NCBI GenBank assembly: GCA_001298575.1
Contig: LJCV01000310.1
Location: forward strand, 1 to 39,249
From: Actinobacteria bacterium OK074
GTDB taxonomy: Bacteria > Actinomycetota > Actinomycetes > Streptomycetales > Streptomycetaceae
DNA length: 39,249 nucleotides
Direction of reading: 5' to 3'
The position numbers and the translations under genes were made by a program. Under the pieces are notes generated by a model that saw only the letters and a list, made by a program, of their open reading frames with translations, did no database searches and was not told the DNA's origin. How positions within the stretch are numbered: the stretch's first letter is position 1; each line of letters starts with the position of its first letter. Of the stretch, positions 8,609-15,830 are shown piece by piece.

Positions 8609-9039
8609 CGCAGCCCCAGTTCCAGTCCCAGTCCCCGTCTCGGCCCCAACTCCAGGCGCCGCACCTGCCCTTGCCCCTGTCCCGCGAACTGGCCTCCGCA
8701 CGCATGCACGCCCTGGTCGACCGGGGCCGGCCCGTCGATGTCGTCGGCGTGTACGCGGCCTGCGCCCACCACTCGGTCCCGGACCTCGAACAACTCGCGG
8801 AGCAGGAAGGCGAGTTCGACTTCCACGTGCTGCGCGAGCGGCTGGAGGGCGTGGTCTGGGTGGACGACGAGGAGTTCGCCGCGCAGGGGCTCGACGCGGC
8901 CGACACCGCCGCACTGCGCCACTGGGCCCTCGACTGGGAGTCGGACCTCGGCCTCCGCCTGGCCGAGGACTACGAGCGGTACGAGCACGGCGAGCGGCAC
9001 GAGGGCTACGAGCGGTACGAGGAGGAATCCGGTCCGTGA
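8605..9039 (+). CDS. Small acidic protein of unknown function, coupled to the kinase
   Basis: 144 aa from GTG 8605, which overlaps the kinase stop as GTGA. It begins with a Gln/Pro/Ser-rich tail (QPQFQSQSPS), then a predicted helical body (ELASARMHALVDRGRPVDVV, VYAACAHHSVPDLEQLAEQE, VVWVDDEEFAAQGLDAADTA), and ends in a Glu/Tyr/Arg repeat (YERYEHGERHEGYERYEEE). No transmembrane segment or signal peptide is visible, so it should be cytoplasmic. I do not recognise the family. Its coupling to the kinase suggests a partner or substrate, and the Ser/Thr-containing tail would suit phosphorylation, but this is inference only. An alternative start inside the body (ATG 8704) is possible. Confidence 0.7.
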   Translation: MTQPQFQSQSPSRPQLQAPHLPLPLSRELASARMHALVDRGRPVDVVGVYAACAHHSVPDLEQLAEQEGEFDFHVLRERLEGVVWVDDEEFAAQGLDAADTAALRHWALDWESDLGLRLAEDYERYEHGERHEGYERYEEESGP

Positions 9040-9104
9040 CCAGCGCCGGTCGCCGTGACCAACGCCGTGTTACCGCCGGGTACCCAAAGCCCCGCCCCGG
9101 GGCA

Positions 9105-9110
9105 TACCCT
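9105..9110 (+). promoter_or_regulatory. -10 box implying a leaderless mRNA for the dehydrogenase gene
   Basis: TACCCT (9105-9110) is a TANNNT box ending 7 nt before ATG 9118, so transcription would begin at or beside the start codon. There is no ribosome site before the ATG, which fits a leaderless transcript. No good -35 is seen. This is the main reason for starting the dehydrogenase at 9118 rather than at GTG 9055. Confidence 0.45.
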
Positions 9111-9117
9111 GCGCGTC

Positions 9118-10767
9118 ATGACGGACTCGCAGGCCACGGAAGCCCCCGGTACGACCGCTGCCGAACCGGCAGGCACGACGACCGGCACCAACCCCCTCGC
9201 CCACGCCCCGGAGGGCGCCCGCACCGCCGCCGACGTGGTCACTCCGGAGCTGGTCGCGCAGCTCACGAAGGGTGTGGCCGGGTCCGGCCGGACCGCGAAC
9301 CACACGCCGTTCACCGGCGAGAAGCTGGCGGACCTGCCCGAGTCCACCCCCGCCGACGTGGAACGGGCGTTCGATGACGCCCGGACCGCCCAGGCGGTCT
9401 GGGCGCAGACGCCGGTACGGCAGCGCGCCGCCGTCCTGCTCCGCTTCCACGACCTGATCCTCGAACGCCAGGCCGAGGTCCTCGACCTGATCCAGCTGGA
9501 GACCGGCAAGGCCCGGCTGCACGCCCACGAGGAGGTCCAGGCCGTCGCCGTCGCCGCCCGCCACTACGGCCGCCGGGCCCCCGCGTACCTGCGGCCGAAG
9601 CGGCACGCGGGCGCCATGCCGACGCTGACCAAGGTCACCGAACTGCGCCACCCGCGCGGGGTGGTTGGCCAAATCGCCCCGTGGAACTACCCGTTGGAGC
9701 TGTCGGTCGGCGACGCGCTGCCCGCGTTCGCCGCGGGCAACGCCGTCGTGATGAAGCCGGACACGGAGACCTGCCTGACCGCCCTGTGGGCCCGCGACCT
9801 GCTGATCGAGGCCGGACTGCCCGCCGGAGTCTTCCAAGTCGTCCTCGGCGAGGGCCCGGTGGTCGGTCCCGAGGTCGTCAAGCACGCCGACTACGTCTCC
9901 TTCACCGGCTCCACCCGCACCGGCCGCGAGGTCGCGCAGGGTGCCGCCGCCCGGCTCGTCGGTGTCTCGCTCGAACTCGGCGGCAAGAACGCCATGTTGG
10001 TGCTGGAGGACGCCGACGTCGAGAAGGCCGCCGCGGGCGCCGTCCGTGCCTGCTTCTCCTCCGCCGGCCAACTCTGCATCTCCATCGAGCGGTTGTACGT
10101 CCACGAGGCCATCGCGGACGACTTCGTCGAGCGGTTCGCCGCCCGGACCAGGGCGATGCGGCTCGGCACCTCGCTCGCGTACGGCGCCGACATGGGATCC
10201 CTGGTCGGGGAACGGCAGTTGGAGACCGTCACGCGTCATGTCGACGAGGCGGTCGCCAAGGGCGCGAAGGTCGTCGCGGGTGGCGTGGCCCGCCCGGACA
10301 TCGGCCCCTACTTCTACGAGCCCACCATCCTCGACGGCGTCGAGGCGCCCATGTCGGTGTGCGGGGAGGAGACGTTCGGCCCGGTCGTCTCCGTCTACCG
10401 CTTCAAGGACGAGGACGAGGCCGTCGAACTCGCCAACTCCACTGCCTACGGCCTCAATTCGTCGGTCTGGACGAAGGACGGCCGCCGCGGCCGGGCCGCC
10501 GCCGCCCGCCTGCGCACCGGCACGGTCAACGTCAACGAGGGTTACGCGCCCGCCTACGGCAGCGTGCAGTCCCCGATGGGCGGCATGAAGGACTCGGGCC
10601 TCGGCCGCCGCCACGGCTCCGAGGGCATCCTCAAGTACACCGAGGCCCAAACGGTCGCCCAGCAGCGGCTGTTGCCGATGGGGCCGTCGCTGGGGCTGGA
10701 CGACGAGGGGTACGCGAAGTTCATGACCACGAGCCTGCGCGTGATGAAGGCGCTGCGGCTGCGCTGA
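9118..10767 (+). CDS. gabD2: Succinate-semialdehyde dehydrogenase (NADP+)
   Basis: 549 aa, an aldehyde dehydrogenase superfamily enzyme. It oxidises succinic semialdehyde to succinate in the last step of the GABA shunt, in the cytoplasm. Visible motifs are the Rossmann substrate/cofactor segment GQIAPWNYPLELSVGDALPA, the FTGSTRTGR turn, the catalytic Glu286 in SLELGGKN and the nucleophile Cys320 in SSAGQLCIS. The GQLCIS form and the PKRHAGAMP segment resemble the GabD2 subgroup; substrate specificity within the superfamily is less certain than the family. The N-terminal 25 residues are Thr/Ala/Pro-rich and probably disordered. Only 49 nt separate it from the GMC flavoprotein gene, so the two probably form one operon. 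Confidence 0.85.
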   Translation: MTDSQATEAPGTTAAEPAGTTTGTNPLAHAPEGARTAADVVTPELVAQLTKGVAGSGRTANHTPFTGEKLADLPESTPADVERAFDDARTAQAVWAQTPVRQRAAVLLRFHDLILERQAEVLDLIQLETGKARLHAHEEVQAVAVAARHYGRRAPAYLRPKRHAGAMPTLTKVTELRHPRGVVGQIAPWNYPLELSVGDALPAFAAGNAVVMKPDTETCLTALWARDLLIEAGLPAGVFQVVLGEGPVVGPEVVKHADYVSFTGSTRTGREVAQGAAARLVGVSLELGGKNAMLVLEDADVEKAAAGAVRACFSSAGQLCISIERLYVHEAIADDFVERFAARTRAMRLGTSLAYGADMGSLVGERQLETVTRHVDEAVAKGAKVVAGGVARPDIGPYFYEPTILDGVEAPMSVCGEETFGPVVSVYRFKDEDEAVELANSTAYGLNSSVWTKDGRRGRAAAARLRTGTVNVNEGYAPAYGSVQSPMGGMKDSGLGRRHGSEGILKYTEAQTVAQQRLLPMGPSLGLDDEGYAKFMTTSLRVMKALRLR

Positions 10768-10816
10768 AGTCCCGGGCCGCGCTGAACAGTTGGTCCGTTC
10801 TCAACGAGGAGAACAG

Positions 10817-12706
10817 GTGTCGCAAGAGAACACGCCCTACGGCAAGGGCAACGGCAATGGCGGCGAGCACGGCTACGGCTACGACTACGACGTCATCGTC
10901 ATCGGCTCCGGCTTCGGCGGCTCCGTCACCGCTCTGCGCCTCACCGAAAAGGGCTACACCGTAGGCGTGTTGGAGGCGGGCCGCCGCTTCACCCGGGACG
11001 CCCTCCCCAAGAACTCCTGGGACCTGAAGAACTACCTCTGGGCCCCCAGGCTCGGCATGTACGGCATCCAGCGCATCCACCTGCTGGGCAACGTGATGGT
11101 GCTGGCGGGCGCCGGCGTCGGCGGCGGTTCGCTCAACTACGCCAACACCCTCTACGTGCCGCCGAAACCCTTCTTCGACGACCCCCAGTGGCGCCACATC
11201 ACCGACTGGCAGGCGGAGTTGAGCCCGTACTACGACCAGGCCCGGCGCATGCTCGGGGTCCGGCTCAACCCGACGACGACCCCCTCCGACGTCCATCTCA
11301 AGGCCGCCGCCGAGAAGATGGGCGTGGGAGACACCTTCCATCTCGCCCCGGTGGGAGTCTTCTTCGGCGACGGCCAGGACACGGACGGTTGCGTGAAGGC
11401 GGCTCCCGGCGAACAGGTCGCCGACCCCTACTTCGGTGGCGCCGGGCCCGACCGCAACGCCTGCACCGAGTGCGGCGAGTGCATGACCGGCTGCCGTCAC
11501 GGCGCCAAGAACACCCTCAACGAGAACTACCTCCACCTCGCCGAGAAGGCGGGCGCGGTCGTCCATCCCATGACGACGGTCGTCGCCGTCACGGACGACT
11601 CGCAGGGCGGCTACGCCGTCACCACGCTCCCCACGGACAAGCGCCGCAAGGGCGAGGGCAGGGTCTTCCGGGCCCGCCGGGTCGTCCTCGCGGCCGGCAC
11701 CTACGGCACCCAGACCCTGCTGCACCGCATGAAGGCGGGCCGCCAACTGCCGTACCTGTCACCCAAGTTGGGCGAGCTGACCCGTACCAACTCGGAGGCG
11801 CTGGTCGGCGCCCAGACCACCGACCGCCGCTACCGCAAGGCGCACGGCGAGACGAAGGCCGACTTCACGCGGGGCGTGGCGATCACCTCCTCCGTGCACC
11901 CGGACGAGAACACCCACATCGAACCCGTCCGCTACGGCCGCGGCTCGAACTCGATGGGCGGCCTGTCCATCCTCCAAGTCCCGTACGCCGAGGGCGGTTC
12001 CCGCGTCCTGGCCTGGCTCGCGAACGCGGCCCGGCATCCCACTCAGGTGGTCCGTTCGCTCTCCAACCGCCGCTGGTCGGAGAAGACCATCATCGGGCTC
12101 GTCATGCAGTCGCTGGACAACTCGCTCACCACGTATCTCAAGCAAGACAGCGTGGGCAAAGGGTTGTTGACGGCGCGTCAGGGCCACGGCAGCCCCAACC
12201 CCAAGCAGATCAGGGCGGCTTCGGAGGCGGCCACTGCGATTGCCGCCGAGATCAACGGCTTCGCGGGCAGCAACGTCGGTGAGCTGATGGGCACTCCGCT
12301 CACCGCGCACTTCCTCGGCGGCTGCCCCATCGGCGACTCCGCGGACACCGGCGTCATCGACCCCTACCACCGGCTGTACGGCCACCCCGGCATCTCCGTC
12401 GTCGACGGCGCCGCCGTATCGGCCAACCTCGGCGTCAACCCGTCGCTCACCATCACCGCGCAGGCCGAGCGGGCGATGTCGTACTGGCCCAACAAGGGGG
12501 AGCCGGACCCGCGTCCGGCGCCGGGAGCACCGTACGAGCGCCTCGATCCGGTCGCGCCGCGCCAACCGGCGGTCCCGGAGGGGGCGTTCGGCGCGCTGCG
12601 GCTGCCGTTTCTGGGGGTGCCTCCGGTTCCGCCGAAGAAGGCGGAGCGGGCGGAGAGGGCTGAGAAGGCAGAGACGGCAGAGACGGCGGAGAAGCTTCAG
12701 GAGTGA
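10817..12706 (+). CDS. GMC-family FAD oxidoreductase, ChoD/cholesterol-oxidase-like
   Basis: 629 aa from GTG 10817, preceded by GAGGAGA. A short Gly/Asn/Tyr-rich tail leads to the FAD-binding fold VIVIGSGFGGS (27-37). The C-terminal GMC signature is present (TAHFLGGCPIG, SVVDGAAVSANLGVNPSLT). A cysteine cluster C-x2-C-x2-C-x3-C (Cys216, 219, 222, 226) is followed by RHGAKNTL; mycobacterial ChoD-type proteins carry a similar block. No signal peptide or Tat motif is seen, so unlike the secreted cholesterol oxidases it should act in the cytoplasm. The substrate is unknown; oxidation of a sterol or other alcohol is inferred from the family. The last 40 residues are a Lys/Ala/Glu repeat (AERAEKAETAETAE). 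Downstream is a strong terminator. Confidence 0.83.
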   Translation: MSQENTPYGKGNGNGGEHGYGYDYDVIVIGSGFGGSVTALRLTEKGYTVGVLEAGRRFTRDALPKNSWDLKNYLWAPRLGMYGIQRIHLLGNVMVLAGAGVGGGSLNYANTLYVPPKPFFDDPQWRHITDWQAELSPYYDQARRMLGVRLNPTTTPSDVHLKAAAEKMGVGDTFHLAPVGVFFGDGQDTDGCVKAAPGEQVADPYFGGAGPDRNACTECGECMTGCRHGAKNTLNENYLHLAEKAGAVVHPMTTVVAVTDDSQGGYAVTTLPTDKRRKGEGRVFRARRVVLAAGTYGTQTLLHRMKAGRQLPYLSPKLGELTRTNSEALVGAQTTDRRYRKAHGETKADFTRGVAITSSVHPDENTHIEPVRYGRGSNSMGGLSILQVPYAEGGSRVLAWLANAARHPTQVVRSLSNRRWSEKTIIGLVMQSLDNSLTTYLKQDSVGKGLLTARQGHGSPNPKQIRAASEAATAIAAEINGFAGSNVGELMGTPLTAHFLGGCPIGDSADTGVIDPYHRLYGHPGISVVDGAAVSANLGVNPSLTITAQAERAMSYWPNKGEPDPRPAPGAPYERLDPVAPRQPAVPEGAFGALRLPFLGVPPVPPKKAERAERAEKAETAETAEKLQE

Positions 12707-12812
12707 CGGCGCCGGCGTAGGACATGACGGCGCCGTCGTGGAACGGTGGTCAGTCGTAGAACGGCGGCGGTCAGGGGGCGGGCAACAGCCGTCGTGCGGG
12801 CGGTCGTTGGGC

Positions 12813-12860
12813 AGAGAAGAAGGACCTGTGCCCCCCTCCGAGCTCAGGTCCTTCTTCTCT
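12813..12860. terminator. Bidirectional intrinsic terminator between convergent genes
   Basis: A perfect 15-bp stem: AGAGAAGAAGGACCT (12813-12827) pairs with 12846-12860 across an 18-nt loop, followed by TTCTGTG. On the + strand it ends the dehydrogenase-flavoprotein operon; on the - strand it lies 41 nt beyond the stop of the surface-protein gene. The A/G-rich and T/C-rich arms give a U-rich tail in either direction. Confidence 0.88.
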
Positions 12861-12901
12861 TTCTGTGCAAGACGTGCGGGACGTCTTACGTGTGAGGTGG
12901 T

Positions 12902-14059
12902 CTACGCGGCCGTGTCGCCGCCCTTGCCCGTGCGGCGCCGTACGGCGAACACCGCGCCGCCGCCGACCCCGCCCGCCGCGCCGCCCACGAGGGCGATCAT
13001 CGGCAGGGCCGAGGACGAACCCGTCGACGCGAGGCTGCCGTTGGCCGGGATCTCGTCCGCGCCGCCCTGCGGGCTCTTGCCGCCCGCCGGTGCGGTGCCC
13101 TTGCCGGGCTGGGCGTCACCGGGGTTGTCGTTGCTGCTGCCCGGCTTGAGCACGGTGAAGTCGTAGAGCGCGAAGGCGGTGTGGAAGCACTCCTTCGCCG
13201 CGTCCGAGTAGCCGCCGAAGCCGAGGGCGTAGCCGTCGCCGGCCGGGGCCTTCGCGCCGATGTTCACGCGGAACTTGATCTCGACGGTCTCGTGGGCGCC
13301 CAACTCGGTCTCGCCGAAGTAGTAGCCGTTGCCGACCTCGTCCGCGATCGACTCCCACTGCTTGTCGACCGGGTTGAAGTACTCCAGCTGCGCGTACGTG
13401 GACAGCCAGTCCTTCTCGTCGTCGCTGTCGCTGTAGTTGTCGACGGCCGCGAGCCACTGGATGTCGCCGAGCGAGGCGTCGCTGTGGTTCGCGGCGGTGA
13501 GCGAGAAGTTGTGCCAGCCGCTGCCCGCGACGATCGTGCCGGGCAGTCCGGAGACGGCCAGGGTCAGCGCGGAGTCCGGGTCCTCGCCGTCGTCGTCGAC
13601 GGGGCAGGGCTCCTCGTAGGTGGGCGGGTCGGTCGGGGTGGTGGTTCCCGTAGGGGTGCCGGTCGGGGTGGCGGTCGTTGTTGCGGTCGTCGTCGCGGTC
13701 GCGGTGGTGGACGTCTGGGCGTCCTGCTGGTCGGTGCCGTTCGCGTCGTCGGAGCCGGAGCTGGAGTCGGAGTCGGAGCCCGTATCCGAGTTCGAGCCCG
13801 AGCCCGAGCCGTCGGCCGGATCTGTGTCCGTCCCTGTGCCCGCGCCCGCGTTCGTATCCGTGCCCGCGTCCGTGCCCGTTTCCGCGGTGCTGGGGGCGTC
13901 CGTCTCGGGGGTGGTTTCCGGGGAGGCCGACGTCGACGCGGACGCGCTCGACGTGTCGCCCGGATCCGCGTCTGCGAACGCGGCCGGGGCCGCCAGCAGG
14001 GCCAGCGGCGCCAGGGCGGCGGTCGCGGCCATCGCGGCGAACGCGCGGCGGAGCTTCAT
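12902..14059 (-). CDS. Secreted surface protein with an LAXTG sortase signal
   Basis: 385 aa from ATG 14059, with GAGGT upstream. A clear signal peptide (MKLRRAFAAMAATAALAPLA, cleavage near AFA-DADPG) is followed by about 130 residues rich in Ser, Thr, Asp and Pro (likely disordered and possibly glycosylated). A beta-rich domain of about 150 residues comes next (LTLAVSGLPGTIVAGSGWHN, WLAAVDNYSD, ETELGAHETVEIKFRVN). The C-terminus is a sorting signal: LASTG at 343-347, a hydrophobic Gly/Ala segment and RRR. LAXTG is the motif of class E sortases in high-GC actinobacteria, so the protein should be anchored to peptidoglycan. The folded domain resembles secreted Streptomyces proteins of unknown function; no enzyme motif is visible. 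No sortase gene is in the window. Confidence 0.87.
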   Translation of the reverse strand: MKLRRAFAAMAATAALAPLALLAAPAAFADADPGDTSSASASTSASPETTPETDAPSTAETGTDAGTDTNAGAGTGTDTDPADGSGSGSNSDTGSDSDSSSGSDDANGTDQQDAQTSTTATATTTATTTATPTGTPTGTTTPTDPPTYEEPCPVDDDGEDPDSALTLAVSGLPGTIVAGSGWHNFSLTAANHSDASLGDIQWLAAVDNYSDSDDEKDWLSTYAQLEYFNPVDKQWESIADEVGNGYYFGETELGAHETVEIKFRVNIGAKAPAGDGYALGFGGYSDAAKECFHTAFALYDFTVLKPGSSNDNPGDAQPGKGTAPAGGKSPQGGADEIPANGSLASTGSSSALPMIALVGGAAGGVGGGAVFAVRRRTGKGGDTAA

Positions 14060-14253
14060 GAAGACCTCGTCAGTCCGGTGTGCCGCGCCGACGTGGCACG
14101 CGTTGGGTGAGGCCCTCGCGTGTGGGGCGCGGATGTGGCCCTTGGTTCTGCACGTGTGACTGGTGGTGTGTGCAAAGGGTTGCCCGCGCTCTAACAGAAT
14201 TCTTACGTGGGGTGGATCACATCCGGGGAGGAGTGGGCGTCCCCGGACAGAGC

Positions 14254-14289
14254 GAAGGGCCCCGCGGGACGGAATCCGCGGGGCCCTTC
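14254..14289. terminator. Intrinsic terminator-like hairpin with no adjacent gene
   Basis: A perfect 14-bp GC-rich stem, GAAGGGCCCCGCGG (14254-14267) with 14276-14289, and an 8-nt loop, followed by TTCGTC. It lies about 195 nt upstream of the surface-protein start and about 670 nt beyond the chorismate mutase stop. It could end a long 3' region of the chorismate mutase transcript on the - strand, or a short + strand RNA starting after 14060. Confidence 0.65.
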
Positions 14290-14956
14290 TTCGTCAGCAC
14301 CGACGTCAGGGCTGCGCCGGTGCTCGGGGAGCGGCGCCGGGGGGTTGCGCCGCTGGCCCTGTGGTTCTGCTGGTTCTTCGGGTTGTGCGGGTTGTTCTCG
14401 GGGGTCGGTCTTGGGGTCGTTCCCTGGGGCGGGGCCGTTCCCGGGGACGGTGACCGCCGGTCGTACGCCCGGCGCACTCGGGGCGCGCACGTGGTCTGGA
14501 CCATTGGCGGTCGGGTGGTGGAGTCATGCGGTTATGGGGGTGTGGGCTGTTCCTGCATCGTGCTGGATGGGCAACGGCCTCCGCAACCGTTTGGACCACC
14601 TCGAACAGATTCCGCCGGTCGGCCCCGGGCGTCCCCGGAGCCGACCGTTTACTTGGTGACCGGGCTGGCTGTCCCCTGCCGTCCGGTCACGACCCTGGGG
14701 CGAGGTCCCACGGCGCACGGCACGATCCGTACGCCTCATCGCCCCAGCGGAGCCACGCGTGGTTTTTTCGGGCCCGCGCCTGGCTGGCACGGACATCGGG
14801 ACCAACGAAGCCGCCGGACCACGGGTCACGCGCCGTACGGGTGAGAGGGCATGCGTACGTACGTGCGTGGGGTTCGTGTACGGCTCCCGTCGTGGGTCCC
14901 CTACGGGCTCCTTGGGGTTCCCCTACGGGTTTCGGATCCCCGAGATCCCCTACGGC
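14290..14956. other. 667-nt stretch with no supported gene
   Basis: Several open frames cross this interval on both strands, but none has a ribosome site, a recognisable domain or a sustained Streptomyces codon pattern, and the longest + frame runs straight through the terminator hairpin at 14254-14289. Base composition is less biased than in the flanking genes. The right end carries the CCCTACGGG repeat cluster. I see no tRNA or known RNA family. It may be the 3' untranslated region of chorismate mutase or decayed sequence. Confidence 0.5.
14899..14956. repeat. Cluster of the 9-mer CCCTACGGG
   Basis: Copies at 14899-14907 and 14921-14929, and a one-base variant (CCCTACGGC) at 14948-14956 that abuts the chorismate mutase stop codon. 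The same 9-mer or its complement recurs at 3190-3198, 3392-3400, 3404-3412, 6026-6034 and 13647-13655, and variants form a cluster after guaA at 17420-17467. Confidence 0.7.
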
Positions 14957-15283
14957 TCAGACCCGGCCGCGGCAGAGTTCGAGGAGCGTCATGGCGAGGG
15001 CGGTGCCCGGCTTGCCGAGGGCGTCGCGGTAGTGGCCGAGGATCTCCATCTCGCGGGAGAGGTTCACGCGGCGGCCACCGGAGTTGATGCGGGCCTCCTG
15101 GATGACCGCGGACACGGCCATCCGTTCCTGGACCAGCCCGATGATCCGGTCGTCGAGGGCGTCGATGCGTTCGCGGGCGCCGGTGATGGTGGCGGCGGCC
15201 TCGTCGGTACGGGCGCCGGTCCTCTCCGTGGCGCCCGTGGTGTTCGTGGTTCCTGCGCTGGTTCCTGTGCCGGTGCTGGTCAT
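14957..15283 (-). CDS. Chorismate mutase, AroQ type
   Basis: 108 aa from ATG 15283 (AGGAG lies about 12 nt upstream). A Thr/Gly-rich tail of about 35 residues precedes the all-helical AroQ domain: RERIDALDDRIIGLVQERMA in helix 1, then VSAVIQEARINSGG and the helix pair ending LLELCRGRV. It converts chorismate to prephenate, the branch to Phe and Tyr, in the cytoplasm. The length is typical of small monofunctional actinobacterial chorismate mutases, which are often activated by DAHP synthase; that enzyme is not in the window. Upstream on the same strand lie a promoter, a 23-codon leader ORF with Phe-Leu-Phe-Thr-Tyr and a strong hairpin, so expression is probably controlled by attenuation. Divergent from guaA. 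Confidence 0.87.
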   Translation of the reverse strand: MTSTGTGTSAGTTNTTGATERTGARTDEAAATITGARERIDALDDRIIGLVQERMAVSAVIQEARINSGGRRVNLSREMEILGHYRDALGKPGTALAMTLLELCRGRV

Positions 15284-15339
15284 GTGGAGGGGCTCCTCGT
15301 ATCGGTGGCGGGGCCCCGGCCCGGCAGGGTCCGTGAACG

Positions 15340-15376
15340 CCAGGCGCCCCGGACCATGTCGGCCCGGGGCGCCTGG
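15340..15376 (-). promoter_or_regulatory. Attenuator-like hairpin in the chorismate mutase leader
   Basis: A perfect 13-bp stem, CCAGGCGCCCCGG on the - strand (15376-15364) paired with 15352-15340, and an 11-nt loop. It begins 19 nt after the stop of the leader ORF and ends 56 nt before the chorismate mutase start. There is no U-tract after it, which is common for Streptomyces terminators. A possible competing pairing is CCGGCCC in the leader ORF (15423-15429) with GGGCCGG at 15316-15322; this is speculative. Confidence 0.6.
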
Positions 15377-15395
15377 GAAGTCGCTTGTCAGTTGC

Positions 15396-15467
15396 TCAAG
15401 CAGCACGACCATGGCAGCCGGTGGGCCGGATGCCATAGGTAAAGAGGAAGTTCTGGTGCGTGAGCAT
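15396..15467 (-). CDS. Putative 23-residue leader peptide with Phe/Tyr control codons
   Basis: ATG 15467 to TGA 15396, 23 codons. Residues 6-11 read NFLFTY, that is Phe-Leu-Phe-Thr-Tyr after Asn, using TTT and TAT codons that are rare in such GC-rich genomes. There is no ribosome site. The ATG lies 7 nt after the -10 box of a good promoter, so the transcript would be leaderless, which makes this ORF the first thing translated. It is followed by a strong hairpin and then chorismate mutase. In Phe/Tyr shortage, ribosomes would stall at the aromatic codons and change the folding downstream. The ORF is seen directly; the regulatory role is inferred by analogy with pheL and trpL leaders. Confidence 0.6.
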   Translation of the reverse strand: MLTHQNFLFTYGIRPTGCHGRAA

Positions 15468-15474
15468 GGAAGCC

Positions 15475-15503
15475 AGTATGCACGGGCGAGGGTCGGCGTC
15501 CAA
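15475..15503 (-). promoter_or_regulatory. Promoter of the leader peptide-chorismate mutase transcript
   Basis: On the - strand, TTGGAC (15503-15498), a 17-nt spacer, and CATACT (15480-15475), then 7 nt to ATG 15467. This is the best-spaced vegetative-type promoter I can see in the window and it places the transcription start at the leader ATG. Confidence 0.6.
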
Positions 15504-15585
15504 GCCCGTACGGGCCCTTACGGTTGGACACAGGCGCACGGGCAGACGACGGCGCAGGTGATCGCACCGGCCGACGCCAAGCCGG

Positions 15586-15746
15586 GACCGAACCCGAACC
15601 TGCACCCGAACCTGCACCCGCACCCGCAGCCGAACCCGAACCCGTGGCTCGCCCCGAACCCGCGCTCGCCCCGCACCCGCACCCGCAGGCACGCAGCCCC
15701 ACAGCCCCACAGGCCACAGCCCCGCAGGCACGCAGCCGCGCACACC
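15586..15746. repeat. C-rich low-complexity repeat between divergent promoters
   Basis: Degenerate hexamers of the type CCCGAA, CCCGCA and CCTGCA, including two copies of a 12-mer ACCCGAACCTGC, then a stretch of CAGCCCCA/CGCAGCC units. It fills most of the 363-nt interval 15468-15830 between the chorismate mutase leader promoter and guaA. Reading frames through it give only Pro/Asn/His repeats, so I do not treat it as coding. Confidence 0.65.
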
Positions 15747-15783
15747 AAGCCGAGGCCCCCAGCCCCCACCCCTCCACCCCCGG

Positions 15784-15789
15784 TAAACT
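15784..15789 (+). promoter_or_regulatory. Candidate -10 box of guaA
   Basis: TAAACT matches TANNNT and stands out in otherwise C-rich sequence. A start near 15796 would give a leader of about 35 nt containing GGAAGG (15819-15824), six nt before GTG 15831. No -35 is evident in the C-rich repeat upstream. Confidence 0.4.
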
Positions 15790-15830
15790 CGACCGCACCC
15801 AACCCCTCGCCCACCGCCGGAAGGCACCTC

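Noticed and set aside
8600..8610. Possible frameshift joining the kinase to the 144-aa protein
   Set aside because: The kinase ends at a natural ectodomain boundary and the next gene has its own GTG in a 4-nt overlap, which is normal translational coupling.
6776..8914. A 712-codon open frame on the - strand across two kinase genes
   Set aside because: It is antisense to intact kinase motifs, is very rich in Arg and Pro, and has no recognisable domain. Such long frames are expected in high-GC DNA opposite real genes.
9055..9117. Upstream GTG start for the succinate-semialdehyde dehydrogenase
   Set aside because: It would place the TACCCT box inside the coding region and has no ribosome site; the extra residues are Pro/Gly-rich and not needed for the fold.
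14080..14844. A 254-codon open frame on the + strand in the gap before chorismate mutase
   Set aside because: It runs through a perfect terminator hairpin, lacks a ribosome site and resembles no domain; composition is mixed.
15468..15830. N-terminal extension of GMP synthase through the C-rich repeat
   Set aside because: The frame is open, but it would add about 250 Pro/Asn/His-rich residues. The GTG at 15831 has a good ribosome site and gives the family's normal length.
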